Shown: positions 23,393 to 31,240 of the stretch, piece after piece
Position numbering within the stretch: the first letter of the stretch is position 1
Layout: every line of letters starts with the position of its first letter
Source: UBA4644 sp964646225
Lineage (GTDB): Bacteria > Bacillota > Clostridia > Oscillospirales > Butyricicoccaceae
NCBI GenBank assembly: GCA_964646225.1
Contig: CAZYAD010000009.1
Coordinates: 1-46,577 of the forward strand
DNA length: 46,577 bases
Direction: 5' to 3'
The notes under the pieces: generated by a model
Database searches by the model: none
Told to the model about the DNA's origin: nothing
What the model saw: only the letters and a program-made list of their open reading frames with translations
Translations under genes and position numbers: made by a program

Positions 23393-24253
23393 ATGGCAAA
23401 AGGAAAGGGCCTTGGCCGCGGGCTGGAGGCCATTTTTGCCGAGGAGACCCTGGCGCAGAACGCGCCGCAGGGCATCCGTTTGTCGGATATTGAGCCCAAT
23501 CCCCGACAGCCCCGGCACGATTTTGACCCGGTGGCGCTGGAGGAGCTGGCCCAGTCCATCCGGGAAAATGGCGTCATCACCCCCATCACTCTGCGAAAAA
23601 CCGGTGATACCTACCAGATCATTGCCGGTGAGCGGCGCTGGCGGGCCAGCCGTCTGGCGGGACTCAGCGAGATCCCGGCCATGGTGCTGGAGGTGGACGA
23701 AAACACCGCCTATGCCCTGGCACTCATCGAAAACCTCCAGCGGGAGGATCTGAACCCCATGGAGGAAGCCGAGGGCTATCGCCGTCTGACCCAGGAGCTG
23801 GGCCTGACCCAGGAGCAGGCCGCCCAGCGGGTGGGTATTTCCCGTCCTGCTGTGGCCAATGCCCTGCGGCTGCTGACCCTGCCGGAATCGGTAGCGGCAC
23901 TGCTGCGGGACAAGCGGCTTTCTGCCGGACACGCCCGTGCGCTGCTGCCGCTGGAGCGGGAGGAGGTCATGCTGAAGGCTGCAAACACCATTCTGGAGCA
24001 GCAGCTTTCGGTGCGCCAGACCGAGACGCTGGTAAAGAGGCTGCAAAAAAATCCGGAGGACAAACCCGAAAAGACACCGGACATCTATGTGCAGGATCTG
24101 GAGCGCACCATGGCGTCTCTCACCGGACACAAGGTCACCATCCGGCACGGCGCGAAAAAGGGCAGCATCACCATTGAATATTACGGAAACGAAGACCTGG
24201 AGGCCGTCTGTCAGGCGCTGAAGGGCATCCGCACCGATAAAGCTGCGGAATAA
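23393..24253 (+). CDS. parB: Chromosome partitioning protein ParB (Spo0J)
   Basis: 286 aa. The start GKGLGRGLEAIF is the conserved ParA-stimulating N-terminus of ParB. The CTP-binding domain has GERRWRASRLAGL and ENLQREDLNPMEEA, then the helix-turn-helix GISRPAVANALRLLTLP and the dimerisation C-terminus. It loads at parS sites and spreads as a CTP-dependent clamp. The GISRPAVAN recognition region differs from Noc's GKTQSAVANK, consistent with binding parS. GAGGAGG lies within the end of parA. Confidence 0.97.
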   Translation: MAKGKGLGRGLEAIFAEETLAQNAPQGIRLSDIEPNPRQPRHDFDPVALEELAQSIRENGVITPITLRKTGDTYQIIAGERRWRASRLAGLSEIPAMVLEVDENTAYALALIENLQREDLNPMEEAEGYRRLTQELGLTQEQAAQRVGISRPAVANALRLLTLPESVAALLRDKRLSAGHARALLPLEREEVMLKAANTILEQQLSVRQTETLVKRLQKNPEDKPEKTPDIYVQDLERTMASLTGHKVTIRHGAKKGSITIEYYGNEDLEAVCQALKGIRTDKAAE

Positions 24254-24271
24254 TGGAGGAGGAACACCACT

Positions 24272-25564
24272 ATGTTGGATATCAAGCGCATCAAGGAAAA
24301 CCCCGAGGAGGTCATTGACCTGCTGGCCCGCAAGGGCAAGGACGCCCGCGAGATCATCGGCCGTATTCTGGAGCTGGACGAGCAGCGCCGTGAGCTGGTC
24401 AGCGAGACTGACAGCCTCAAGGCCAAGCAGAACGCCGTCTCCAAGCAAATCCCCGCCATGAAGAAGTCCGGTCAGGACACCGCCCCGGTCTTTGCCGAGA
24501 TGAACGCGCTGAAGGAGACCATCAAGGGCAATGACAGCCGGATCTCTGAGATCGAAAAGGAGTACAAAGAGCTGATGCTGGGGCTGCCCAACCTGCCCGA
24601 CCCCGATCTGCTGCCCGGCGGTAAGGAAAATAACCAGCCCCTGCGGTATTTCGGCGAGCCCCACAGCTTTGATTTCGAACCCAAAAACCATGTGGATCTG
24701 TGTACCGGGCTGGGGCTTATCGACTACGAGCGGGGCGTCAAGATGGGCGGCAACGGCTTCTGGCTGTATAAGGGCCTGGGCGCCCGGCTGGAGTGGGCCC
24801 TGCTGAACTATTTCATCGACACCCACATCGCCGACGGCTACGAGTTCATTCTGCCGCCCCATATGCTGGAGTACCAGTGCGGCGTCACCGCCGGCCAGTT
24901 CCCCAAGTTTGCCGACGAGGTCTATAAGATCGCCAACCCCACCGACGACCGGGTGCATTATATGCTGCCCACTGCCGAGGCTGCGCTGGCCTCCTTCTTC
25001 CGCGACGAAATGCTGAAGGAGAGCGATCTGCCCGCAAAAATGTTCGCTTATACCCCCTGCTTCCGCCGGGAAGCCGGCTCCTACCGGGCCGACGAGCGGG
25101 GTATGGTTCGCGGTCACCAGTTCAATAAGGTGGAAATGTTCCAGTTCACCACGCCGGAGGGCTCTGACGCAGCCTTTGAGGAGCTGGTGACCAAGGCGGA
25201 AAATCTGGTAAAGGGTCTGGGCTTCCACTTCCGCACCGTCAAGCTGGCCGCCGAGGATTGCTCGGCTTCCATGGCCCGCACCTACGATATCGAGATCCAG
25301 ATCCCCTCCATGAACGGCTACAAGGAGGTCTCGTCGGTGTCCAACGCCCGGGATTATCAGGCCCGCCGGGGCAACATCCGCTTCAAGCGGGAGGCCACCG
25401 GCAAGCCCGAGTTTGTCCACACCCTCAACGGCTCCGGCCTGGCCACCAGCCGCATCCTGCCCGCTCTGGTGGAGCAGAATCAGCTGGCCGATGGCTCGGT
25501 CAAGGTGCCTGAGGTGCTGCAAAAGTATCTGGGCGGCATGGAAGTGCTGAAAAAGGAGCACTGA
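24272..25564 (+). CDS. serS: Seryl-tRNA synthetase
   Basis: 430 aa, normal length. An N-terminal tRNA-binding coiled-coil arm (about residues 28-110) is followed by the class II catalytic core with motif 2 CFRREAGSYRADERGMVR and a degenerate motif 3 GSGLATSRILPALVEQNQ. It charges tRNA-Ser and tRNA-Sec in the cytoplasm. It lies 18 bases after parB with GGAGGAGG upstream, leaving no room for a T-box leader, so it is probably read from the parA promoter. A tRNA-Ser gene is 540 bases downstream. Confidence 0.97.
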   Translation: MLDIKRIKENPEEVIDLLARKGKDAREIIGRILELDEQRRELVSETDSLKAKQNAVSKQIPAMKKSGQDTAPVFAEMNALKETIKGNDSRISEIEKEYKELMLGLPNLPDPDLLPGGKENNQPLRYFGEPHSFDFEPKNHVDLCTGLGLIDYERGVKMGGNGFWLYKGLGARLEWALLNYFIDTHIADGYEFILPPHMLEYQCGVTAGQFPKFADEVYKIANPTDDRVHYMLPTAEAALASFFRDEMLKESDLPAKMFAYTPCFRREAGSYRADERGMVRGHQFNKVEMFQFTTPEGSDAAFEELVTKAENLVKGLGFHFRTVKLAAEDCSASMARTYDIEIQIPSMNGYKEVSSVSNARDYQARRGNIRFKREATGKPEFVHTLNGSGLATSRILPALVEQNQLADGSVKVPEVLQKYLGGMEVLKKEH

Positions 25565-25565
25565 G

Positions 25566-26024
25566 ATGCGTCCCATGCGTCGACAGGATCGGGCGGTCCC
25601 GGAGGAACGAGCCTGGGAAATTCTGGAACAAGCGGAGTTCATGACCCTGTCCATGCAGGGGGCGGACGGCGCGCCCTACGGTGTGCCGCTGTCCTTTGCA
25701 CGGGAAGGGGAGGGGCTGGTGTTCCATTGCGCAGCCCAGGGCTACAAGGTGGACAGCCTGCGGCAGAACCCCGCCGTCTGCGTCACTGCCGTGGCGGCCC
25801 AGCGCACCCGGCCGGAGGAGTTCACCGTGGCCTTTGAGAGCGCAGTGGCCTTCGGCACGGCGCGGGAGGTCACCGAACCGGAGGAAAAGCGCCGCGCACT
25901 GCTGGCTCTCTGCCGAAAATATGCGCCGGAAACTGCCGGTGCGGCGGCCTATATGGAGCAATACCCCGGCGTGGCCGTCTGGCGGGTGGAGGTCTCCGGC
26001 ATCACCGGCAAGCAGCACCTTTGA
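25566..26024 (+). CDS. NimA-like pyridoxamine 5'-phosphate oxidase family protein
   Basis: 152 aa beta-barrel flavoprotein. The pattern MRRQDRAVPEERAWEILEQAEFMTLSM followed by PYGVPLSFA and GLVFHCAAQGYKVDSL matches the NimA-related branch of the PNPOx-like split barrel, which binds FMN and may reduce nitro or other substrates. The biological substrate is unknown. It starts one base after the serS stop (TGAGATG), so it is coupled to serS. Confidence 0.82.
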   Translation: MRPMRRQDRAVPEERAWEILEQAEFMTLSMQGADGAPYGVPLSFAREGEGLVFHCAAQGYKVDSLRQNPAVCVTAVAAQRTRPEEFTVAFESAVAFGTAREVTEPEEKRRALLALCRKYAPETAGAAAYMEQYPGVAVWRVEVSGITGKQHL

Positions 26025-26034
26025 TGGCTGCCAC

Positions 26035-26063
26035 TTGACCGATGGCCCGGCCCGTGGTACAAT
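26035..26063 (+). promoter_or_regulatory. tRNA-Ser promoter
   Basis: TTGACC (26035-26040), exact 17-base spacer, TACAAT (26058-26063). The predicted start is near 26070. Confidence 0.8.
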
Positions 26064-26071
26064 AAAAAACG

Positions 26072-26096
26072 CCCCCGTCAGGCTGACTGACGGGGG
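26072..26096. terminator. Hairpin in the tRNA-Ser leader; minus-strand terminator
   Basis: Perfect 10-bp stem CCCCCGTCAG/CTGACGGGGG around GCTGA. On the minus strand it is followed by CGTTTTTTATT, a good terminator for transcription coming from the flotillin side. On the plus strand it would form a hairpin at the 5' end of pre-tRNA-Ser. Confidence 0.7.
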
Positions 26097-26102
26097 ATAC
26101 AG

Positions 26103-26190
26103 GGAGAGATGGTCGAGCGGTTGAAGGCTCCGGTCTTGAAAACCGGCGATGCGCGAGCATCCGTGGGTTCGAATCCCACTCTCTCCGCCA
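26103..26190 (+). tRNA. tRNA-Ser(UGA)
   Basis: 88 nt including encoded CCA. Acceptor GGAGAGA pairs with TCTCTCC; anticodon arm CCGGT-CTTGAAA-ACCGG gives anticodon TGA; a long variable arm (CGATGCGCGAGCATC) identifies a class II serine tRNA; the T arm is GTGGG-TTCGAAT-CCCAC. It reads UCA-family codons and is the substrate of the nearby SerS. Confidence 0.97.
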
Positions 26191-26197
26191 AACAGAG

Positions 26198-26232
26198 AAA
26201 GCCCGGAAACACTGCTGTTTCCGGGCTTTTCC
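26198..26232. terminator. tRNA-Ser terminator
   Basis: 14-bp stem AAAGCCCGGAAACA/TGTTTCCGGGCTTT around CTGC, ending in TTTT on the plus strand. It can also act for the convergent flotillin gene. Confidence 0.88.
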
Positions 26233-26332
26233 TGTATTCATGCGGGTTTGCGGGCTGTTTTGCTGCTGCTCTACACACAAAATGCACACGACAGCAGAGA
26301 AAGCGCGGTTCCTTCCCAGGGCGGCTGAAGAA

Positions 26333-27844
26333 TCAGGCCTCGGGCGCGGGGTCGGCCTCCGGTCTGGCCTCCGGCGTGGTGATGTTGATGACGGTGGGCG
26401 CGGCCTCACCGTCAGCCAGCCTGCCGCCGATAATGCCTGCCAGCAGACTCTTGATGTCCAGTCCCATGCCGGCGGTCAGGCCCTCGGTCACCTGGGTGGT
26501 ACCGTTGACGATGTCGGCCAGCAGCTTGGCACTGTTGCCCTCGCCGTACATGGTGATCTTGTCCACCTTGGACAGCGGCTCGGCCACATTCTTGGCAATC
26601 TCCGGCAGGGCGTTCATGATCATCTCCACCACAGCGGCCTCGCCGTATTTCTTCATGGCCTCTGCCTTGCGGTCGATACCCTCGGCCTCAGCCAGCGCCT
26701 TGGCACGGATGGCTTCAGCTTCGGCGCGGCCCACAGCGGCGATACCGGCGGCCTCCTGCTCCTTGGCGTACTTGGCGGCTTCGGCCGCCTTTTTCCGGGC
26801 CTCTGCGGCCTGCTCCTGCTCATAGCGGTCGGCCTCGGCCTCCTTCTGCCGCTGGAACAGCGCGGCCTGGGCCTCCTGCTCCTTCTGGTAGCGGTCAGCG
26901 TCGGCGGCGGCGCGGACTTCAGCGTCCAGAGACTGTTTCTTGACCTCGACCTCGCGGCTCTTCAGCTCGGCCTCGCGCTCTGCCTTGGCGATCTGGGCGT
27001 TGACGGTGGCCGTCTCGATGGAGCGCTGCTGCTCCTGCTCCTGGATCTTATAGGCGGCGTCGGCCTGGGCGCGCTTGGTGTCCTCCTGCACCTTCAGCTC
27101 GGACTGCTTGATGGCCAGATCGTTCTGCTTCTGGGCGATCTGCATTTCGGATTCCACCCGGGCATCGTTGGAGGCCTTGGCGGCCTGGGCCTGGGCAATG
27201 GCGATGTCCCGCTCGGCCTCGGCCTTGGCGATGGCGGCATCCTTCTGGATCTTGCTCATGTTGTCCTGACCCAGGGAGTTGATGAGGCTGTTCTCATCGG
27301 TGACCCGCTGAATGTTGCAGGAGATGATCTTGATGCCCAGGGCGTTCATGTCGGTTTGGGCCTTGGACTGCACCTCGTCACCGAATTTTTTGCGGTCGTT
27401 GCAGATCTCCTTCAGGGTGATGGTGCCGATAATCTCACGCATATTGCCCTGCAAAGAGTCCACGATGGCACGGTTGAAGTCCGCTTCCGTCATGTTCAGG
27501 AAGTTCTTCATGGCCAGTTGGATGCCCTCCGGGTCGGTCATGACACGGACCTTCGCTACGGCATCCACATCCACGCCGATGAAGTCCTGCGTGGGGATGA
27601 AGCCCTCGGACTTGATGTCGATGGAGATCTGGCGGACGATCAGCTTATCCACCCGCTCCAGGAAGGGGATCTTCACACCGGCACGGCCAATAAGCACCTT
27701 GGGCTTTTTCCGCAGGCCGGAGATGATGTATGCCACATCGGGGGGCGCTTTTACATAGCCCAGCAAAAAGATGAGCACGACCAGAAGAACGGTCAACGCG
27801 GTGGGAACCAGCGTTGCAATGGCCAGCAAAGACGATGGAAACAT
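26333..27844 (-). CDS. floT: Flotillin-like SPFH membrane scaffold protein
   Basis: 503 aa from ATG 27844, with AGGAGG seven bases upstream; a longer reading has no ribosome-binding site. It has an N-terminal membrane helix (VPTALTVLLVVLIFLLGYV), a SPFH domain (about 40-200) and then a long Ala/Glu/Lys coiled coil with repeated EAEA and AEAAKYAKEQEAAG units, and a short C-terminal tail. Flotillins organise functional membrane microdomains and oligomerise through the coiled coil. It appears monocistronic and convergent with the tRNA. Confidence 0.93.
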   Translation of the reverse strand: MFPSSLLAIATLVPTALTVLLVVLIFLLGYVKAPPDVAYIISGLRKKPKVLIGRAGVKIPFLERVDKLIVRQISIDIKSEGFIPTQDFIGVDVDAVAKVRVMTDPEGIQLAMKNFLNMTEADFNRAIVDSLQGNMREIIGTITLKEICNDRKKFGDEVQSKAQTDMNALGIKIISCNIQRVTDENSLINSLGQDNMSKIQKDAAIAKAEAERDIAIAQAQAAKASNDARVESEMQIAQKQNDLAIKQSELKVQEDTKRAQADAAYKIQEQEQQRSIETATVNAQIAKAEREAELKSREVEVKKQSLDAEVRAAADADRYQKEQEAQAALFQRQKEAEADRYEQEQAAEARKKAAEAAKYAKEQEAAGIAAVGRAEAEAIRAKALAEAEGIDRKAEAMKKYGEAAVVEMIMNALPEIAKNVAEPLSKVDKITMYGEGNSAKLLADIVNGTTQVTEGLTAGMGLDIKSLLAGIIGGRLADGEAAPTVINITTPEARPEADPAPEA

Positions 27845-27890
27845 AGGTGAGCCTCCTTTTATGTTGATTTGGCAGTCTGCCGTTTTTATT

Positions 27891-27927
27891 ATCGTAGCAT
27901 ACTTGCATTTTTCGCACAAGAATGCAA
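27891..27927 (-). promoter_or_regulatory. Flotillin promoter with a nearby inverted repeat
   Basis: On the minus strand TTGTGC (27914-27919), 17-base spacer, TACGAT (27891-27896). The inverted repeat TTGCATT (27903-27909)/AATGCAA (27921-27927) brackets the -35, so it may be an operator. Confidence 0.5.
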
Positions 27928-28046
27928 ATCTTAATTTTCCTTAATTTTCAGGGAAATCAGTTATAATTGTACTGAATTATACGGAAAGTTGTGAAGAACG
28001 AAAAAGAGAGCAGCCGCACTGCACCGGCGTCCCCCGGCCGCAGATG

Positions 28047-28086
28047 TTTTCCACAACAGAAGTCCGGCCTGTGGAAATTATCCACA
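28047..28086. promoter_or_regulatory. DnaA-box cluster around a palindrome
   Basis: Three DnaA-box-type 9-mers in 40 bases: TTTTCCACA (28047-28055), TGTGGAAAT (28070-28078, i.e. ATTTCCACA on minus) and the exact consensus TTATCCACA (28078-28086). The last two share one base inside the 20-bp palindrome. Confidence 0.5.
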
Positions 28087-28100
28087 GGCCGGACTTCTGT
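28056..28100. repeat. Perfect 20-bp inverted repeat
   Basis: Arms 28056-28075 and 28081-28100 are exact reverse complements with a 5-base loop AATTA. It lies 12 bases beyond the stop of the transglutaminase-like gene, so it can terminate that transcript, but no T-run follows on either strand. Confidence 0.75.
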
Positions 28101-28111
28101 TCAGGCTTCGA

Positions 28112-29500
28112 TCATTCTTCTTCCACCGAGAGCAGCTCCATGGTACACCGTACCTCCCGGGCGCGATAGCCCCGGCGGCTGTCCTCCACCTCGCCCCGCT
28201 GGTTGTCATAGGGGTCGTGCCGGAAATAGCGGGATTCCGGCTGGAAGTCGGCCATAAAGGTGTTGGTGGTGACACAGCGGTACACATCCAGATTGCCGAA
28301 ATAGTGCTGCCGCCGGGCTTCGTTGCCCGCCCGATGGGCGCTGCCGCCAAAGGAGGGGTCAGCAAACATCCAGCCGTGGGGCGCCACATAGAACATGGCC
28401 CAGTCGTGCATACCCGCGCCGCTGTCCGGATCGGCCACCAGTCCGCTCTGCCACTTGGCGGGGATGCCTGCGCAGCGGCACAGAGTGATAAAGGCCAGCG
28501 CCTGCACGCCGCAGTCGCCCCGCAGGGTGCGCAGGCAGCTGTCGGGAATGGAGGTCTCCACGAAATAATCGGGCATAAAGCTGTACTTCACCTGGGTGGT
28601 GATGTAATCATAAATGGCCCGGGCCTTGGCTACCGGGTCGGTGAGCCCTTCGGTGAGCTCGGCGCACAGCGCCTTGATGTAGGGCGTAAAGACGATATGG
28701 GGCTCCAGCTCGCCGGTGAAAAACTCCGGCTGCACCGCGTCTGCCTTGATCTTTGCAGGATCCACATAGGGTGCGGTGTGCTTGTAGGTGTACTCCACCC
28801 AGAAGGGATGGTTTTCCGTCATGGTTTCCTCCCAGTGGATGGTGCAGGTGTCGGCCTCGCCGGCGCAGATGTGGGCGGGCTGGCCGTAGCAGTTCACGAT
28901 CTCCATCTCGCTCTGCTGGATGCAGTCGGCGGGCAGGGGAATGAACACCCGATAGGTCTCGCCGGGGACAAAGGCCTCCGGCTTGATCTCCAGGGTGTGG
29001 CGGATGCGGATGCGGGCGCTCATGCTGCCCTTTTCCCGCATGATGGCCGCGCCCCGATCCAGACGGGAGGTGCGATCCACCAGCTCATGACTCACTTGGG
29101 TGGGATCGGGCTCCTTTTTGGGCAGACGGGCGGCAAACTCCGGCTCCTTGCACAGGGTGCCGAAAAAGGAGCCCACCAGCTTTTCCTTCCCCTCCACAAA
29201 GATCCAGGTCACCCGGCCGCGATCCATGTAATCCTCCAGCTCCGTCATGGTGAAGTCGGGGATCGCCTCCTGAATGCGCTTCAGGCCATCCTCCTTGCTC
29301 CAGGGGAACTGGGCGGGCAGCCGCACCATGATCTCCCGCTGCGCCTCCAGATTCTCCTTCATGCACCGGGGCGTGGCGGGGTCGGCCAGCAGCCGGTCCA
29401 CAATGGCGATGGCCCGGGAGAAGTATCCGGCCTCCTTCAGATGCTGTACCTGCTGGGGCAGTCCGATGCCGGATTGCCGGAAGAAATGATTCTGGTTCAT
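28112..29500 (-). CDS. Transglutaminase-like cysteine protease-fold protein
   Basis: 462 aa from ATG 29500 (MNQNHFFRQSG), preceded by AGGAGG nine bases upstream. The C-terminal transglutaminase core has a complete triad: Cys330 in RGDCGVQALAF, His365 in GMHDWAMFY and Asp381 in FADPSFGG. The N-terminal 170 residues (LKEAGYFSRAIAIVDRLLAD onwards) form a helical region I do not recognise, followed by a beta-rich middle (EIKPEAFVPGETYRVFIPLP). No signal peptide is visible, so it is probably cytoplasmic. Substrate unknown; these folds act as peptidases, transglutaminases or peptide N-glycanases. Confidence 0.85.
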   Translation of the reverse strand: MNQNHFFRQSGIGLPQQVQHLKEAGYFSRAIAIVDRLLADPATPRCMKENLEAQREIMVRLPAQFPWSKEDGLKRIQEAIPDFTMTELEDYMDRGRVTWIFVEGKEKLVGSFFGTLCKEPEFAARLPKKEPDPTQVSHELVDRTSRLDRGAAIMREKGSMSARIRIRHTLEIKPEAFVPGETYRVFIPLPADCIQQSEMEIVNCYGQPAHICAGEADTCTIHWEETMTENHPFWVEYTYKHTAPYVDPAKIKADAVQPEFFTGELEPHIVFTPYIKALCAELTEGLTDPVAKARAIYDYITTQVKYSFMPDYFVETSIPDSCLRTLRGDCGVQALAFITLCRCAGIPAKWQSGLVADPDSGAGMHDWAMFYVAPHGWMFADPSFGGSAHRAGNEARRQHYFGNLDVYRCVTTNTFMADFQPESRYFRHDPYDNQRGEVEDSRRGYRAREVRCTMELLSVEEE

Positions 29501-29532
29501 AAAAAAGACCTCCTGTATGGTGTCATAGTGTC

Positions 29533-29562
29533 TTGTCAAAAAATCCTGGGGCGTGGTATACT
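29533..29562 (+). promoter_or_regulatory. NUDIX gene promoter
   Basis: TTGTCA (29533-29538), 18-base spacer, TATACT (29557-29562), divergent from the transglutaminase-like gene. Confidence 0.65.
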
Positions 29563-29594
29563 CAAGAAAATGCAGGAAAAGGGAGGCGGTGCCT

Positions 29595-30068
29595 GTGAGC
29601 AAGCAGACGACCCTGTGCTATATCCGGCGGGAGGACAGCTACCTGATGCTCCACCGGATCAAAAAGGAACAGGACGAAAACCGGGACAAATGGATCGGCG
29701 TGGGCGGCAAGTTCGAGGAAGGGGAAAGCCCGGAGGACTGCGTCCTACGGGAGACGCTGGAGGAGACCGGCCTGACCCTCACCGATTACCGCTACCGGGG
29801 GCTGGTGACCTTTGTCTCCGATATCTGGCCCTGTGAATATATGCACCTGTTCACTGCTACCGGCTTTACCGGACAGCTGAAGGAATGCGACGAGGGGGTG
29901 CTGGAGTGGCTGCCCATCCGGCAGCTCTGCGCCCTGCCCATGTGGGCCGGCGACCGGATCTTTCTGGAGCTGCTGGAGCGGGACGCGCCCTTCTTTTCCC
30001 TCAAGCTGGTGTATCAGGGGGAGCGGCTGGTGCAGGCCGTGCTGGACGGCAGGCCCCTGCCGCTGTGA
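29595..30068 (+). CDS. NUDIX hydrolase (MutT-like)
   Basis: 157 aa from a GTG at 29595 with GGGAGG eight bases before it. The Nudix box runs from GGKFEEGESPEDC to RETLEETGL and fits G-x5-E-x7-REUxEExGU exactly. The remainder (YRYRGLVTFVSDIWPCEYMHLFTA) resembles 8-oxo-dGTP diphosphatases, so nucleotide-pool cleaning is the likely role; the substrate is inferred. It ends six bases from the convergent esterase with no terminator between. Confidence 0.9.
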   Translation: MSKQTTLCYIRREDSYLMLHRIKKEQDENRDKWIGVGGKFEEGESPEDCVLRETLEETGLTLTDYRYRGLVTFVSDIWPCEYMHLFTATGFTGQLKECDEGVLEWLPIRQLCALPMWAGDRIFLELLERDAPFFSLKLVYQGERLVQAVLDGRPLPL

Positions 30069-30074
30069 GGGCCG

Positions 30075-30863
30075 TCAGTCCAGACAGAATTGCAGTCCCT
30101 GCCGCAGCGCCTCGTTGAAAAAGGCCCAGTTGTGAACCCGGCCGGGAACCTCCCGGCACTCCACCTGCCAGCCCAGCTGGGCCATCTGCCCGGGGAAGCG
30201 GCGGTTGGTTTCCACAAAAATGTCGCCGTCGCCCCAGATGGTCATCAGTCGGGGCTTTTTGGGCGCGGAGGCACTCTGCTCCGCCAGCGACAGCACATCC
30301 CAGCTGGGATCCCATCCGCCGGCGGGGCCAAACACCGCCTCGAAATCCCGGGCAACCCGGTCACCGAAGCCACGGCGGAAGGGATCGGCGTCGGTGCCGT
30401 CCCGCCACTGGGGGGTCATGTAGCGCTTCATGTCCAGGCAGGCGGGGGAGAAGGCCGCGCAGGCGGCGTAGTGCTCCGGAAAGGTCAGGGCTGCCTTCAG
30501 TGCGCCGTAGCCGCCCATGGAGGCCCCCATGATATAGCTGTCCTCCGGCAGGGCGGATACCCGGAACAGATCCCGGACGATGGACGGCAGCTCCTTTGTC
30601 AAATAGGAGAAAAACCGCTGCCCGTTGGGCAGGTCAGTATAATAGCTGCGCTGTCCGTCGGGCAGGACGAACAGGCAGTGGTATGTGCGGCACCAGTCAG
30701 CCAGCATGGTCATATTGATAAAGTCATCTGCCCGGCCCTGGAGCCCATGGAGCAGATAGCAGACCTTCCGCGGCGGCTCTCTGGAGAAATTGTTGGCCGC
30801 CACAAAGCAGACGGCGGTCTCCATATCCAGCGCGGCGGAATACAGGTTTCCCTGGAGGATCAT
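30075..30863 (-). CDS. Esterase-D-like alpha/beta hydrolase
   Basis: 262 aa from ATG 30863 with AAGGAGGG ten bases upstream. It carries the oxyanion-hole region YLLHGLQGRADDF, the nucleophile elbow GASMGGYGALKAAL, and the expected acid and His in GDGDIF and RVHNWAFFNEAL. This is the 'putative esterase' family that includes S-formylglutathione hydrolase and feruloyl or tributyrin esterases. No signal peptide is seen. Substrate unknown. Confidence 0.88.
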   Translation of the reverse strand: MILQGNLYSAALDMETAVCFVAANNFSREPPRKVCYLLHGLQGRADDFINMTMLADWCRTYHCLFVLPDGQRSYYTDLPNGQRFFSYLTKELPSIVRDLFRVSALPEDSYIMGASMGGYGALKAALTFPEHYAACAAFSPACLDMKRYMTPQWRDGTDADPFRRGFGDRVARDFEAVFGPAGGWDPSWDVLSLAEQSASAPKKPRLMTIWGDGDIFVETNRRFPGQMAQLGWQVECREVPGRVHNWAFFNEALRQGLQFCLD

Positions 30864-30899
30864 AGGGGAAAAGCCCTCCTTTACAGTCAGATCAGCTGT

Positions 30900-30928
30900 A
30901 TTATAGCATAAAAAAAGGCCGCTGTCAT
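30900..30928 (-). promoter_or_regulatory. Esterase gene promoter
   Basis: On the minus strand ATGACA (plus 30923-30928), 17-base spacer, perfect TATAAT (plus 30900-30905). Confidence 0.75.
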
Positions 30929-30961
30929 CTGTGACCGGCCGGAAAGAAGGGAGAATCGCGG

Positions 30962-31240
30962 GTGTATTATGCATATTTTGTCCGCTGTGCCGATGGGACG
31001 CTGTACGGCGGCTATACCGATGACCTGAGCCGACGGCTGACGGCCCACAACAGCGGCCACGGGGCCAAATATACCCGCTCCCGTCTGCCGGTGGAGCTGG
31101 TGTATTGGGAGCAGTTTTCTACCCGGCAGGAGGCCATGTCCCGGGAATGGCACCTGAAGCGCCTTTCCCGGGCGCAAAAGCTGGAGCTCATCGCGGCCTT
31201 TGCCGTCGAAAGGGAGGGGGAACCGGGCGGGCCGCGTTAG
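30962..31240 (+). CDS. GIY-YIG nuclease family protein (UPF0213/YhbQ-like)
   Basis: 92 aa from a GTG at 30962 with AAGGGAG upstream. MYYAYFVRCADGTLYGGYTDDLSRRLTAHNSG contains the GIY-YIG signature in the form YFVRC...LYGGYT, followed by the conserved Arg, KYTRSRLPVELVYWE and the Glu of EAMSREW. These small stand-alone domains are DNA nucleases of uncertain role, perhaps in repair. Its TAG overlaps the psd TAA on the opposite strand. Confidence 0.9.
   Translation: MYYAYFVRCADGTLYGGYTDDLSRRLTAHNSGHGAKYTRSRLPVELVYWEQFSTRQEAMSREWHLKRLSRAQKLELIAAFAVEREGEPGGPR

Noticed and set aside
24254..24271. T-box riboswitch before serS
   Set aside because: Only 18 bases separate parB from serS; no room for a T-box.
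23258..25654. 798-codon minus-strand open frame over parA-parB-serS
   Set aside because: Shadow frame; parB and serS on the other strand have full domain signatures.
27991..28257. 88-codon plus-strand open frame
   Set aside because: It crosses the palindrome and the end of the minus-strand transglutaminase-like gene, with no recognisable domain or ribosome-binding site.
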